A DNA stretch of 64,000 bases. Origin: Cupriavidus sp. 2SB (GTDB lineage: Bacteria > Pseudomonadota > Gammaproteobacteria > Burkholderiales > Burkholderiaceae). The position numbers were made by a program, and so were the translations under genes. Each line of letters begins with the position of its first letter. Position 1 is the first letter of the stretch. Below, in pieces: positions 35,984 through 45,496 of this stretch. The stretch lies in the NCBI RefSeq assembly GCF_005503625.1, contig NZ_SCMX01000008.1, positions 62,001 to 126,000 on the forward strand, written 5' to 3'. The notes under the pieces were generated by a model. The model had not been told where the DNA came from. It saw only the letters and a list, made by a program, of their open reading frames with translations, and did not search any database.

Positions 35984-36406
35984 ATGCCCCGCGTATTCGT
36001 CTACGGCACGCTCCGTGCCGGCGAGGTCAACGATCTGAATCGTGCTGCCGAACGCCACGGCATCGAACCCCCGACCTTGCTCGGTACGGGCAGCGTGGCA
36101 GGGCGGCTCCATGACTTCGGCACCTATCCCGGTCTCGTGCTTGATCCTGTCGCTGGCCCGGTCTTCGGTGACATCTACGACATCCCCGAAACGCTGCTGC
36201 CCGTACTCGACGAAATCGAAGAGGTGTATCCCGGTCAGGCCACGCTGTTCATCCGCGAATCTCGCGTGGTGAAGCTGAACGGCGTCGCCACCGACTGCCT
36301 GCTGTATCCCGTAGCCGAGTCCGCCGTAGCCGGCCTCGCGCGTATCGACAGCGGCGACTGGGTGGCTTACCGACAGGCACGCGACACGTCCGCAGCCGCA
36401 GCCTGA
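35984..36406 (+). CDS. Gamma-glutamylcyclotransferase-like (AIG2/YtfP) protein
   Basis: The 140-residue protein begins MPRVFVYGTLRAGEVNDLNR, the substrate-loop motif of the GGCT fold, and carries the candidate catalytic glutamate in LPVLDEIEEVYPG near residue 81. ATG 35984 follows CAGGAAG and was preferred to an upstream start because the motif must lie at the very N-terminus. Members remove gamma-glutamyl groups as pyroglutamate or act on gamma-glutamylamines; the substrate here is unknown. It stands as a small single gene. Confidence 0.82.
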   Translation: MPRVFVYGTLRAGEVNDLNRAAERHGIEPPTLLGTGSVAGRLHDFGTYPGLVLDPVAGPVFGDIYDIPETLLPVLDEIEEVYPGQATLFIRESRVVKLNGVATDCLLYPVAESAVAGLARIDSGDWVAYRQARDTSAAAA

Positions 36407-36484
36407 AACTTCCTCGTTTCAAACGCCGGTGCACACGTTGCAGCGGCGTTAGCATGGCTCCCGACATTCCTTTCCGTCGAGACC

Positions 36485-37426
36485 ATGGCCTTCATCCCCA
36501 TCCGTTTCCGCATCGATACCGGCACCCTCCGTCTGGAGGCTTCGGCCTGGGGCGATCCCGCGCAGCCGGTGGTCGTGCTGGTCCACGGCTATCCGGACAA
36601 CCGCCATGTCTGGCAGGCTGTGGCGCAGGAGCTGGCCGCGCGCTTTCATGTGATTGCCTATGACGTGCGCGGCGCCGGTGCATCGGATGCACCGCCGAAC
36701 GTCGCCGACTATCGGCTGGAGCGGCTGGCCGACGATTTCATCGCGGTGATCGATGCCGTCTCGCCCAATCGCCCGGTGCATCTGGTCGGGCACGACTGGG
36801 GATCGATCCAGGGCTGGGAGTTCGTGACCGATCCGCGACTGTACGGGCGCATCGCGTCGTTCACCTCATGTTCGGGGCCGAGTCTCGATTACGCGGCGCA
36901 GTCGCTGCGGCAAGGCGGGCGCCGCCAAAAGGGCCAATGGACGGCCACCCTGCGGCAGGCGCTGGCGTCCTGGTACATCGTTTTCTTCCATATTCCGAAG
37001 CTGCCCGAATGGCACTGGCGGCTCTGGCTCGGCCGCCACTGGCCCACGTGGCTACGCATGACCGAAGGGCTCCACACTGCCGCCAACCCCACGCAGACCG
37101 CCGATGGGGTGCAGGGCCTGCGCCTGTATCGCGCCAATTTCCGCGCGCGGCTGCGCGCGCCGAGGGATCGCCGGCCGCATGCGCCGATCCAGGTCATCGT
37201 GCCCACGCGGGACCGTTACGTCAGACCCGCATTGACCGAGGATCTTGGGCGATGGGTCGCGCAACTGTGGCGCCGCCAGATCGACGCCCACCACTGGCTC
37301 CCCCTGGCTCAACCGCAGCGCATGGCGGCCATGGTGGGGGAGTTCGTTGACCATATCGGCGGCGCGCCGGCATCCCCCGCACTGGAGCGCGCCCGCGTGA
37401 CCTCTGAGGCTGCCAAAATTTCATGA
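36485..37426 (+). CDS. Alpha/beta hydrolase, epoxide hydrolase-like
   Basis: The 313-residue protein has the alpha/beta hydrolase core with oxyanion motif HGYPDN near residue 34, AYDVRGAGASDAP, and an aspartate nucleophile (Asp104) in the elbow VGHDWGSIQG, as in epoxide hydrolases and haloalkane dehalogenases. The closest pattern I recall is the hydrolase half of EphD-type proteins, which are often fused to a short-chain dehydrogenase; no such domain follows here. The general base is not certain: HHWLPLAQPQRM near the end is the candidate. The substrate is unknown. Confidence 0.78.
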   Translation: MAFIPIRFRIDTGTLRLEASAWGDPAQPVVVLVHGYPDNRHVWQAVAQELAARFHVIAYDVRGAGASDAPPNVADYRLERLADDFIAVIDAVSPNRPVHLVGHDWGSIQGWEFVTDPRLYGRIASFTSCSGPSLDYAAQSLRQGGRRQKGQWTATLRQALASWYIVFFHIPKLPEWHWRLWLGRHWPTWLRMTEGLHTAANPTQTADGVQGLRLYRANFRARLRAPRDRRPHAPIQVIVPTRDRYVRPALTEDLGRWVAQLWRRQIDAHHWLPLAQPQRMAAMVGEFVDHIGGAPASPALERARVTSEAAKIS

Positions 37427-37517
37427 TGTGGAATGATGTTTTGGTCTGCAGGAATACATGGGTGCGTAGCACAAGCGCCATTTCTCATCATGAAAGAGCG
37501 CTTGCCGCATCGTGAAA
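37419..37517 (+). promoter_or_regulatory. Repeated operator-like half-sites upstream of aceA
   Basis: TTTCATGATG (37419-37428, overlapping the preceding stop codon), its inverse CATCATGAAA (37486-37495), and CATCGTGAAA (37508-37517) form three related sites. The last two are direct repeats spaced 22 bases apart, two helical turns. The regulator is unknown. Confidence 0.4.
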
Positions 37518-37608
37518 TTACATCGGTAAGTCGTTGAATCTACGCAGTTATTTTCCCTGTGCGAAAACGCACGGGAGGCTTGTTGCGACGCGGAAGCCTT
37601 CCCTACAC

Positions 37609-37620
37609 TCTTATATAAGA
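37609..37620 (+). promoter_or_regulatory. 12-bp palindrome overlapping the likely aceA -10 region
   Basis: TCTTATATAAGA is a perfect palindrome 58 bases before the aceA ATG. Its core can serve as a -10 element, so a protein bound here would block transcription. Just upstream, GTGCG-AAAA-CGCAC forms a small hairpin across 37559-37572. Confidence 0.5.
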
Positions 37621-37678
37621 CACATGACCTGAGACGCCGCAAACGATGGCGCCAGGGTCGTCCCCCAGGAGAGTGAAC

Positions 37679-38980
<1,302 letters not shown>

Positions 38981-39076
38981 CGAATTAGGCAGGAAGGCAG
39001 GGAGAGGAAGGGGAAAGCAGGAGAGAGAAGGGTAATTCGGGAAGCGGCGCGCGACCATCGTGCCGCTTGGTTTGGC

Positions 39077-39107
39077 CCCGCGTCGGCAACCCCGACGCGG
39101 GTTTTTT
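39077..39107 (+). terminator. Terminator of aceA
   Basis: CCCGCGTCGG (39077-39086) pairs with CCGACGCGGG (39092-39101), followed by six T. It abuts the long palindrome that begins at 39108. Confidence 0.88.
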
Positions 39108-39231
39108 ACGAGACATCATAAAAACGATGCTGGCGTCGTTGCCGTTGCCGCTGCCGCGCCGTACCGTTTGTACTGTCTGCGGCAGCGGCGCCTAGCCAGC
39201 ACCGCTGCGCTTCGTTTTTCTGATGTCTCGT
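39108..39231. repeat. 124-bp imperfect palindrome between aceA and uspA
   Basis: Outer arms 39108-39127 and 39212-39231 pair at 19 of 20 positions. Inside, TGCTGGC (39128-39134) pairs with GCCAGCA (39195-39201), and GCCGCTGCCGC (39147-39157) pairs perfectly with GCGGCAGCGGC (39179-39189). Most of the segment folds back on itself. No reading frame or target-site duplication is evident. Confidence 0.8.
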
Positions 39232-39242
39232 GAAGCGTGCAG

Positions 39243-39677
39243 TTACCGATAAACAATCACTGGAATATCCGTATGCGTCAGGACTTTCTGGGTCTCGCTG
39301 CCGAGCAGCAGGCCCGATAGCCCGCGCCGGCCGTGCGACGCCATGAAGATCACGTCGCAGCCATGACGCTCCGCCGCGTCGATGATGCCGAGGTAGGGCA
39401 CTGCGAAGGTGCTCATGTCGGCGTCGAAGGGCAGGCCATCGGCCACGGCGGCGCTTTCGATTTCCTTCAGGTAGAGCCGTGCCTGGTTCTCGATGCGTTC
39501 CTTGAACGCTTGCGGGGCCTCGACCACGATCTCGCTGAAGGGCGTATACGGATACTCCTCCAGGCAGACGTAGGCGGTAACGCGTGCGCCAATGGCCTTG
39601 GCCAGTTCCAGGCCACCGTCGATGGCTTTTTTCGACAGTTCCGAACCGTCGGTGGGTAACAGGATGTGCTTGAACAT
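39243..39677 (-). CDS. Universal stress protein, UspA family
   Basis: The 144-residue cytoplasmic protein begins MFKHILLPTDGSELSKKAIDGGLELA and ends with the nucleotide-binding motif ASHGRRGLSGLLLGSETQKVL, which fits (G/A)-x2-G-x9-G-S of the ATP-binding subgroup. GGAGG lies before the ATG. Upstream are a TACAAT -10 and an FNR-like box, which suggests induction when oxygen is low. Such proteins help survival under growth arrest and anoxia, although their biochemical action is unclear. It converges on aceA across the long palindrome. Confidence 0.92.
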   Translation of the reverse strand: MFKHILLPTDGSELSKKAIDGGLELAKAIGARVTAYVCLEEYPYTPFSEIVVEAPQAFKERIENQARLYLKEIESAAVADGLPFDADMSTFAVPYLGIIDAAERHGCDVIFMASHGRRGLSGLLLGSETQKVLTHTDIPVIVYR

Positions 39678-39739
39678 ACCGGACCTCCTTGCGCGAGTGG
39701 ACGGGGAAGCAGGCGATCAGTGCGTGCCTGTGTGATTCG

Positions 39740-39780
39740 ATTGTAGTCAGTGTGCAGTCTGCGTCATTGCCATTTATCAA
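39740..39780 (-). promoter_or_regulatory. uspA promoter with FNR-like box
   Basis: On the minus strand TACAAT (39745-39740) predicts a start at about 39733. TTGAT-AAAT-GGCAA (39780-39767) matches 8 of 10 FNR consensus positions and is centred about 40.5-41.5 bases upstream of that start. The second half-site is imperfect. Confidence 0.5.
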
Positions 39781-39814
39781 GAAAATGCGATTGCGCACGC
39801 ATTTAAAACGTGGT

Positions 39815-40771
39815 TCAGGCAACCACCGCGTGCACTTCGGCGGCGGCACTGGTCGGCGCCTGTTCCGCGCGGCGCCAGTAGGCGGGGTTGCCGTAGGTGT
39901 TCTTGAGATGGTCGATGAACAGACGCACGCGCAGCGGCAGGTGCTTGCGCTGCGGGAAGACGGCGTGGATGCCGATGGGTGGCGCCTGGAATTCGTCGAG
40001 CACGGTCACGAGGTGGCCGCTGACGATTTCCTGGCCAACTTCCCACCAGGAGCGCCACGCCAGACCGTGGCCCTGCAGGCACCAGGCGTGAAGCACGGCG
40101 CCGTCGGTGCATTCCATGGTTCCGCCCACCTTGACGGTGACGGCGCGGCCATCCTGCTGGAAGACCCAGCCGCGCTGCACGTTGGCGCTGGCGCCGAAGG
40201 CCAGGCAGTTGTGGCGCGACAGGTCTTCGGGCAGTTGCGGCGTGCCAGCGCGGGCCAGATATTCGGGCGAGGCCACCACGACGCGGCGGTTCTCGGCCAG
40301 CCGGATGGAGACGAGGCTGGAATCGGGCAGGTCGCCGAGGCGGATGGCGCAGTCGAACCCTTCGTTGACGAGGTCGACCACGCGGTCGGAAAGATCGAGC
40401 GTCAGGGTGACGTCCGGGTGGGATTCGATGAACAGCGGCACCAGCGGCGCCACGTGCTTGCGGCCGAAGCCCGCCGGAGCCGTCACGCGCAGGTGGCCAC
40501 TGGCCTTGACGCCACCGGCCGAGACGCTGGCCTCGGCATTGTGCAGGTCGTTCAGGATGCGTTGGCAGTCTTCGAGGAAGGCCGAGCCTTCGAAGGTGAG
40601 CGTGATCTTGCGGGTGGTGCGGACCAGAAGCTTGACGCCGAGACGCTCTTCGAGCGCGTCGATGCGGCGGCCGATGATCGCTGGTGCCACGCCTTCGGCG
40701 GCAGCGGCGGCAGAGAGGCTGCCACGTGACGCTACCGATACAAAAGTCTCGAGCTGCTTGAAATGATCCAC
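39815..40771 (-). CDS. LysR-family transcriptional regulator
   Basis: The 318-residue protein starts at GTG 40771 (V(M)DHFKQLETFVSVASRGSLSAAAAAEG), with a GAG about 9 bases upstream. It has the LysR helix-turn-helix (AIIGRRIDALEERLGVKLLVRTTRKITLT) and a ligand domain of the CrgA/DhcR-like group (GHLRVTAPAGFGRKHVAPLVPLF). It is transcribed divergently from the haloacid dehalogenase gene 156 bases away, the usual arrangement of a LysR regulator with its target. Since aceB lies just beyond, control of malate synthase is also possible. Confidence 0.88.
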   Translation of the reverse strand: MDHFKQLETFVSVASRGSLSAAAAAEGVAPAIIGRRIDALEERLGVKLLVRTTRKITLTFEGSAFLEDCQRILNDLHNAEASVSAGGVKASGHLRVTAPAGFGRKHVAPLVPLFIESHPDVTLTLDLSDRVVDLVNEGFDCAIRLGDLPDSSLVSIRLAENRRVVVASPEYLARAGTPQLPEDLSRHNCLAFGASANVQRGWVFQQDGRAVTVKVGGTMECTDGAVLHAWCLQGHGLAWRSWWEVGQEIVSGHLVTVLDEFQAPPIGIHAVFPQRKHLPLRVRLFIDHLKNTYGNPAYWRRAEQAPTSAAAEVHAVVA

Positions 40772-40859
40772 GATTGTTAGCTCGCTGATATACGAGTCTT
40801 GATGAGGATGGCCAAGATTAGTAGCGGAAAAGTAAAAGATCAAGTGACCCGGTCCGACT

Positions 40860-40887
40860 TTGCCGCACTGCAGCGTCTCTCTACAAT
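40860..40887 (+). promoter_or_regulatory. Probable promoter of the haloacid dehalogenase gene
   Basis: TTGCCG (40860-40865) and TACAAT (40882-40887) are spaced by 16 bases, predicting a start near 40894, 34 bases before the ATG. It lies in the intergenic region shared with the divergent LysR gene. Confidence 0.5.
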
Positions 40888-40927
40888 GCACTGCATTCAA
40901 ACGTGTACAGGCTGACTCAGTCCTTCG

Positions 40928-41629
40928 ATGAACAAGATTCGCGCAGTCGTTTTCGATGCCTACGGCACGCTGTTCGACGTGTATTCCGTCACGGCGCGCG
41001 CGGAGCAACTGTTCCCGGGCAAGGGCGAGGCCCTGGCGCTGCTTTGGCGCGAACGGCAGATCGACTACACGCGCCTGCGTTCGCTGGCCGCACCGGACGG
41101 GGCGCGTTACAAGCCGTTCTGGGACATCACGATCGACGCGTTGCGCTATGCGGCGGATCGGCTGGGCTTGAAGCTCGACGAGGCCACCGAGGCGCAGATG
41201 CTCAAGGAGTACGCATGCCTCTCGGCATTCCCCGAGAATCTGAGCGTGCTCAAGCGCCTGCGCCGTGCGGAGCTGCCGCTGGGCATCCTGTCCAACGGCA
41301 ATCCGCAGATGCTCGACATCGCGGTCAAGAGCGCAGGTATGCACGGCTTGTTCGACCACGTGCTGTCGGTGGATGCGGTGCGCCAGTACAAGACCGCGCC
41401 GGCAGCGTATGCGCTCGGTCCGCAGGCATTCAACCTGCCGGCCAGCGAGATTTTGTTTGTGTCGTCGAACTGCTGGGACGCATGCGGCGCCACCTGGTTT
41501 GGCTACACCACTTTCTGGATTAACCGTGCCGGACACCCGGCGGAGCGCCTCGACGTGGCGCCCACCGGCACCGGGCACGACATGAACGACCTGCTCGACT
41601 TTGTCACTGCCGCTGGCGTGACGGTCTGA
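40928..41629 (+). CDS. Haloacid dehalogenase, type II (HAD superfamily)
   Basis: The 233-residue protein belongs to the (S)-2-haloacid dehalogenase subfamily: nucleophile Asp10 in VVFDAYGTLFDV, ILSNGNPQML (motif II), the lysine in VRQYKTAP, and SSNCWDACGATWFG (motif III). Known enzymes convert 2-haloacids to 2-hydroxyacids with inverted configuration. Real substrates of genomic copies are often unknown. The following aceB starts 43 bases after the stop, so they may be cotranscribed; a product such as glycolate would feed glyoxylate metabolism, but that link is inference. Confidence 0.88.
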   Translation: MNKIRAVVFDAYGTLFDVYSVTARAEQLFPGKGEALALLWRERQIDYTRLRSLAAPDGARYKPFWDITIDALRYAADRLGLKLDEATEAQMLKEYACLSAFPENLSVLKRLRRAELPLGILSNGNPQMLDIAVKSAGMHGLFDHVLSVDAVRQYKTAPAAYALGPQAFNLPASEILFVSSNCWDACGATWFGYTTFWINRAGHPAERLDVAPTGTGHDMNDLLDFVTAAGVTV

Positions 41630-41672
41630 GCCAGGCCAACCCTCGATCACCATCGCATACAGGAGAAGACTG

Positions 41673-43256
41673 ATGGCTATCACGCTGCCCGCGGGCATGA
41701 AGATTACCGGCGAGATCCTGCCGGCCTACGAAGACATCCTCACGCCGGAAGCCCTGGCCCTGGTGGACAAGCTGCACCGCGCCTTCGAGCCGCGCCGCCA
41801 GGAACTGCTGGCTGCGCGCGTCGAGCGCGCCAAGCGCCTCGATGCCGGCGAAATCCCCGACTTCCTGCCGGAAACGAAGAACATCCGTGAAGGCGACTGG
41901 CAAGTGGCCCCGGTGCCGCCGGCACTGGAATGCCGCCGCGTGGAAATCACGGGTCCGGTCGAAGCCAAGATGGTGATCAACGCCTTCAACTCGGGCGCTG
42001 ACAGCTACATGACCGACTTCGAGGATTCGAACACCCCGAACTGGCACAACCAGATGCAGGGTCAGGTCAACCTGAAGGCTGCCGTGCGCCGCACGCTGAC
42101 GCTGGACAGCAACGGCAAGCACTACAAGCTGAACGACAAGATCGCCACGCTGCAAGTGCGTCCGCGCGGCTGGCACCTGGAAGAGAAGCACGTCACCATC
42201 GACGGCAAGCGCATCTCGGGCGGCATCTTCGACTTCGCGCTGTTCCTGTTCCACAACGCGAAGGAGCAGCTCGCACGCGGCGATGGCCCGTTCTTCTACC
42301 TGCCGAAGATGGAAAGCCATCTGGAAGCCCGCCTCTGGAACGACATCTTCGTGATGGCGCAGAAGGAAGTGGGTCTGCCGCAAGGTACGGTCAAGGCCAC
42401 GGTGCTGATCGAAACGATCCTGGCCGCGTTCGAAATGGAAGAAATCCTGTACGAACTGCGCGACCACAGCGCTGGCCTGAACGCTGGCCGTTGGGACTAC
42501 ATCTTCTCGTGCATCAAGAAGTTCAAGGTGGACAAGAACTTCTGCCTGGCCGACCGCGCCAAGGTGACGATGACCGCGCCGTTCATGCGCTCGTACGCAC
42601 TGCTGCTGCTGAAGACCTGCCACAAGCGCGGTGCACCGGCCATCGGCGGCATGAGCGCGCTGATCCCGATCAAGAACGATCCGGAGAAGAACGCCATCGC
42701 CATGGAAGGCATCATCAGCGACAAGCGTCGCGATGCCACGGACGGCTACGACGGCGGCTGGGTGGCTCACCCGGGCCTGGTGGCACCGGCCATGAAGGAG
42801 TTCGTGGATGTGCTGGGTGACAAGCCCAACCAGTTCGGCAAGCAACGCATGGACGTGGAAGTGAAGGCGGCAGACCTGCTGAACTTCCAGCCCGAAACGC
42901 CGATCACCGAGCACGGCCTGCGCATGAACATCAACGTGGGCATCCATTACCTGGGCGCCTGGCTGGCCGGTAACGGCTGCGTGCCGATCCACAACCTGAT
43001 GGAAGACGCCGCTACCGCAGAGATCTCGCGCTCGCAGGTGTGGCAGTGGATCCGCTCGCCGAAGGGCAAGCTCGAAGATGGCCGCAAGGTCACCGCCGAA
43101 CTGGTGCGCGCGCTGATTCCGGAAGAACTGGCAAAGGTCAAGGAAGTGGCCGGCACCGGCCCCACCTACGACCGCGCCGCCCAGATCTTCGAACAGATGT
43201 CGACGTCGGAAGATTTTGCAGAGTTCCTGACGCTGCCGCTGTACGAAGAGGTCTGA
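41673..43256 (+). CDS. aceB: Malate synthase A
   Basis: AceB condenses glyoxylate with acetyl-CoA to malate, the second step of the glyoxylate shunt. The 527-residue product contains DFEDSNTPNWHNQMQGQVNL, RPRGWHLEEKHV, GPFFYLPKMESHLEARLWNDIF, the catalytic region TVLIETILAAFEMEEILYELRDHSAGLNAGRWDYIFS (spread over about 42400-42510) and GGMSALIPIKNDP, typical of isoform A. CAGGAGAAG precedes the ATG. A paired-hairpin repeat follows the gene and may protect or end its mRNA. Confidence 0.97.
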   Translation: MAITLPAGMKITGEILPAYEDILTPEALALVDKLHRAFEPRRQELLAARVERAKRLDAGEIPDFLPETKNIREGDWQVAPVPPALECRRVEITGPVEAKMVINAFNSGADSYMTDFEDSNTPNWHNQMQGQVNLKAAVRRTLTLDSNGKHYKLNDKIATLQVRPRGWHLEEKHVTIDGKRISGGIFDFALFLFHNAKEQLARGDGPFFYLPKMESHLEARLWNDIFVMAQKEVGLPQGTVKATVLIETILAAFEMEEILYELRDHSAGLNAGRWDYIFSCIKKFKVDKNFCLADRAKVTMTAPFMRSYALLLLKTCHKRGAPAIGGMSALIPIKNDPEKNAIAMEGIISDKRRDATDGYDGGWVAHPGLVAPAMKEFVDVLGDKPNQFGKQRMDVEVKAADLLNFQPETPITEHGLRMNINVGIHYLGAWLAGNGCVPIHNLMEDAATAEISRSQVWQWIRSPKGKLEDGRKVTAELVRALIPEELAKVKEVAGTGPTYDRAAQIFEQMSTSEDFAEFLTLPLYEEV

Positions 43257-43276
43257 TCGACAATCTCTGTCGGTTT

Positions 43277-43405
43277 GCTCCCCTCTCCCGCTTGCGGGAG
43301 AGGGGCAGGGGGTGAGGGCAAGCGGTACAACTTGCGATGTGGTCGGCAAGCAGACCCTCCAGCCCTCTCCTGCAACCCCTCTCCCATTTCATGGGAGAGG
43401 GGAGC
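43277..43405. repeat. Paired-hairpin repeat element, copy A
   Basis: GCTCCCCTCTCCC (43277-43289) at one end and GGGAGAGGGGAGC (43393-43405) at the other form an outer inverted repeat. Each end also forms its own hairpin (CCCCTCTCCCGC-TT-GCGGGAGAGGGG at 43280-43305). The centre shares the tract with CAACTTGC and GCAAGCAGA with copy B at 54.2 kb. It lies just after aceB. Confidence 0.88.
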
Positions 43406-43446
43406 CAGACAGCCCAACCGCCACCACATCCCCCGCTCGAAACCCG

Positions 43447-43452
43447 CATAAT
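43447..43452 (+). promoter_or_regulatory. Possible -10 element of the SRPBCC gene
   Basis: CATAAT lies 24 bases before the GTG start and would give a leader of about 17 bases. No convincing -35 is seen. Confidence 0.3.
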
Positions 43453-43475
43453 ACGGAGAACTACGATTTGGGAGA

Positions 43476-43952
43476 GTGAAGTTGCGTTTCGAGCATCTGG
43501 TTGAGATCAATGACCCCAACAACCCTGGCCTGGAGCCGCTCTCGGCGGATCAACTCTGGCAGGGGCTTGTGCTGCGGGCCGAATCGCCCGAGCTGTTCGT
43601 GCTGGGCCTGGACCGCGCGGAAGTCACCGAGCGGGGCGAAGGCTGGATCGAGCGCGTGCTGCATTTCGGCCAGGCCAATATTCGCGACCGCGTGGTATTC
43701 GAGCCGCGCCGCATGGTGCGTTACGAAACCAAGCCCACCGCCGAACACGCAGGCGGTTCGCTCTCGATGATCATCGAAACCCCGACGCCCGTCGCGTTGC
43801 TGGTGCGCTTCATCTACGAAACGACCATGCCCAATGTGGATGCCATGGGCGACGACCGCTACGCCGAGATCGTGAAGTCTGCCTATCACGAGGCCGACCT
43901 CGACACCGTTCGCAAGATTCGCGAGATTGCCGCCACGGGGCAACTCGGGTGA
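43476..43952 (+). CDS. DUF1857/AtaL-like SRPBCC protein
   Basis: The protein of 156-158 residues has the AtaL-like SRPBCC pattern: LRFEHLVEINDPNNPGLEPLSADQLWQGLVLRAESPELF at the start and SMIIETPTPVALLVRFIYET in the middle. SRPBCC proteins form a deep pocket for lipids or other hydrophobic ligands; no function is set for this family. Two starts are possible: GTG 43476, or TTG 43482, which is better spaced (7 bases) from GGGAG. The next gene overlaps its stop by four bases, so it is coupled to the efflux pump. Confidence 0.75.
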   Translation: MKLRFEHLVEINDPNNPGLEPLSADQLWQGLVLRAESPELFVLGLDRAEVTERGEGWIERVLHFGQANIRDRVVFEPRRMVRYETKPTAEHAGGSLSMIIETPTPVALLVRFIYETTMPNVDAMGDDRYAEIVKSAYHEADLDTVRKIREIAATGQLG

Positions 43953-45496
43953 GCGGCCCATCCACTGCGCCGGCACGTACCGGCAGCGGGGATGCAAACG
44001 GAGGAGGGAGCGGCGGCATGGGTGGTGAATCCGAGCCGCCACGCGGCGGACCCACGCGCGCCGAGCTGCGCGCCCGCTATGGTCCGCGCCTGCGTTGGCT
44101 GATCCTGATGACGTTGATGCTCGGCACGATGTCTTCCATCGTGTCGTCGACCATCGTCAACGTCGCCATTCCCGACCTCAGCCGACATTTCACGCTGGGG
44201 CAGGAGCGCGCCCAGTGGGTGGCCGCCAGCTTCATGATTGCCATGACGCTGTCGATGCTGCTGACGCCGTGGCTGCTGAATCGCTACGGCCTGCGCCGCA
44301 CGTTCATCGGCACGCTGATCCTGCTCGGCGCCGGGGGCCTGATCGGCGGATTCTCTCCGACCTTCGGTGTCATGCTGGCGATGCGCGTGGCCGAGGGCAT
44401 CGCAGCCGGCATTCTTCAGCCGCTGCCCAATATTTTCATCCTGCGCTTCTTCGAGGAACGCGAGCAAGGCAAGGCGCTGTCGCTATTCGGCTTCGGCGTG
44501 GTGCTGGCGCCGGCCATCGGGCCTAGCCTGGGCGGCTTCCTCGTAGAACTGTTCGGCTGGCGCTCGATCTTCTTCGTGGTGGTGCCGCTGACACTGGCCG
44601 GCCTCTGGATGGCGCGGCGTTACATGGCCGTGGACTCGTCGATGATGGGCGAGCGCAAGCCGCTGGACTGGCGAGGGCTGGCGCTGGTCGGCGTGGCGAC
44701 GGTCAGCCTGCTCAACGGCGTGGTGGAACTGCGCAATGACCTGACGGCGGGCCTGATGCTGTCCGGCTTCGGCGTGGTGATGTTGGTCGGCTTCGTGGCG
44801 TGGCAACTGCGCGCACCGGATCCACTGATGAACATGCGGCTCTACAGCTATCGCCAGTTCTCGGCCGGCGCCGTGGTGGCGTTTATCTACGGGGCGGGGC
44901 TGTTCGGCTCGACGTACCTGCTGCCGGTCTACATGCAGACCGCGCTGGCCTATACGCCTTCTGCGGCAGGTCTGGTGCTGATGCCCGCGGGCATTGCGCT
45001 GGCCGTGACCATTGCCATTGCGGGCCGGCTGACCAACCGCATCCTGCCGCATCGGCAGGTCTCGTTCGGACTGGCGCTGCTCGCGGGTTCGTTCCTGCTG
45101 ATGGCGACCGGATCGCTGGCCACGCCTTACGTGCTGCTGGTGCTGTATGCGGTGATTGGGCGAATCGGGCTGGGGTGCATCCTGCCTTCGCTGACACTCG
45201 GGTCGATGCGCGGCGTGGATTTCTCGCTGATTGCGCAGGGATCGAGCTGCATCAACTTCGTGCGGCAACTGGGCGGTGCCATCGGCGTGAGCCTGGCCGG
45301 GGTAGGGCTGCAATGGCGCCTGGGCCACCACGGCGCCGATCTGACGGCCGGCGGCGGTGCGGCCGCCGAAGCGGCCCGTATTCATGCCTTCGACGAGACC
45401 TTCCTGGCGGTAGGACTCGTCATTGCCACGGCGATTCTCGCGGCGTGGCGAATCAGGCCAAAACCCGCGCTGGGTGAGGGCGGGTCGACGGCTTAA
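43949..45496 (+). CDS. DHA2-type MFS efflux transporter
   Basis: The 515-residue inner-membrane protein has about 14 hydrophobic segments and the DHA2 motifs STIVNVAIPDLSRHF, ERAQWVAASFMIAMT, LLNRYGLRRTFIG and VLAPAIGPSLGGFLVE, as in EmrB-type drug pumps. It starts at a GTG that overlaps the previous stop (GTGA), with a hydrophilic Gly-rich leader of about 45 residues before the first membrane segment; a later start is possible. No EmrA-type adaptor or outer-membrane channel gene is adjacent. Substrate unknown. Its stop overlaps the convergent acbP by four bases. Confidence 0.88.
   Translation: MSGPSTAPARTGSGDANGGGSGGMGGESEPPRGGPTRAELRARYGPRLRWLILMTLMLGTMSSIVSSTIVNVAIPDLSRHFTLGQERAQWVAASFMIAMTLSMLLTPWLLNRYGLRRTFIGTLILLGAGGLIGGFSPTFGVMLAMRVAEGIAAGILQPLPNIFILRFFEEREQGKALSLFGFGVVLAPAIGPSLGGFLVELFGWRSIFFVVVPLTLAGLWMARRYMAVDSSMMGERKPLDWRGLALVGVATVSLLNGVVELRNDLTAGLMLSGFGVVMLVGFVAWQLRAPDPLMNMRLYSYRQFSAGAVVAFIYGAGLFGSTYLLPVYMQTALAYTPSAAGLVLMPAGIALAVTIAIAGRLTNRILPHRQVSFGLALLAGSFLLMATGSLATPYVLLVLYAVIGRIGLGCILPSLTLGSMRGVDFSLIAQGSSCINFVRQLGGAIGVSLAGVGLQWRLGHHGADLTAGGGAAAEAARIHAFDETFLAVGLVIATAILAAWRIRPKPALGEGGSTA

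Noticed and set aside
39815-41698. LysR gene read as a 627-residue protein with an N-terminal extension
   Set aside because: The extension runs through the divergent promoter region and antisense to the dehalogenase gene. The LysR helix-turn-helix begins right after GTG 40771.
43277-43405. Paired CTCCCCTCTCCC hairpins as ordinary terminators
   Set aside because: No T run follows either hairpin, the same element recurs in three places with matching ends, and one copy lies inside an operon.
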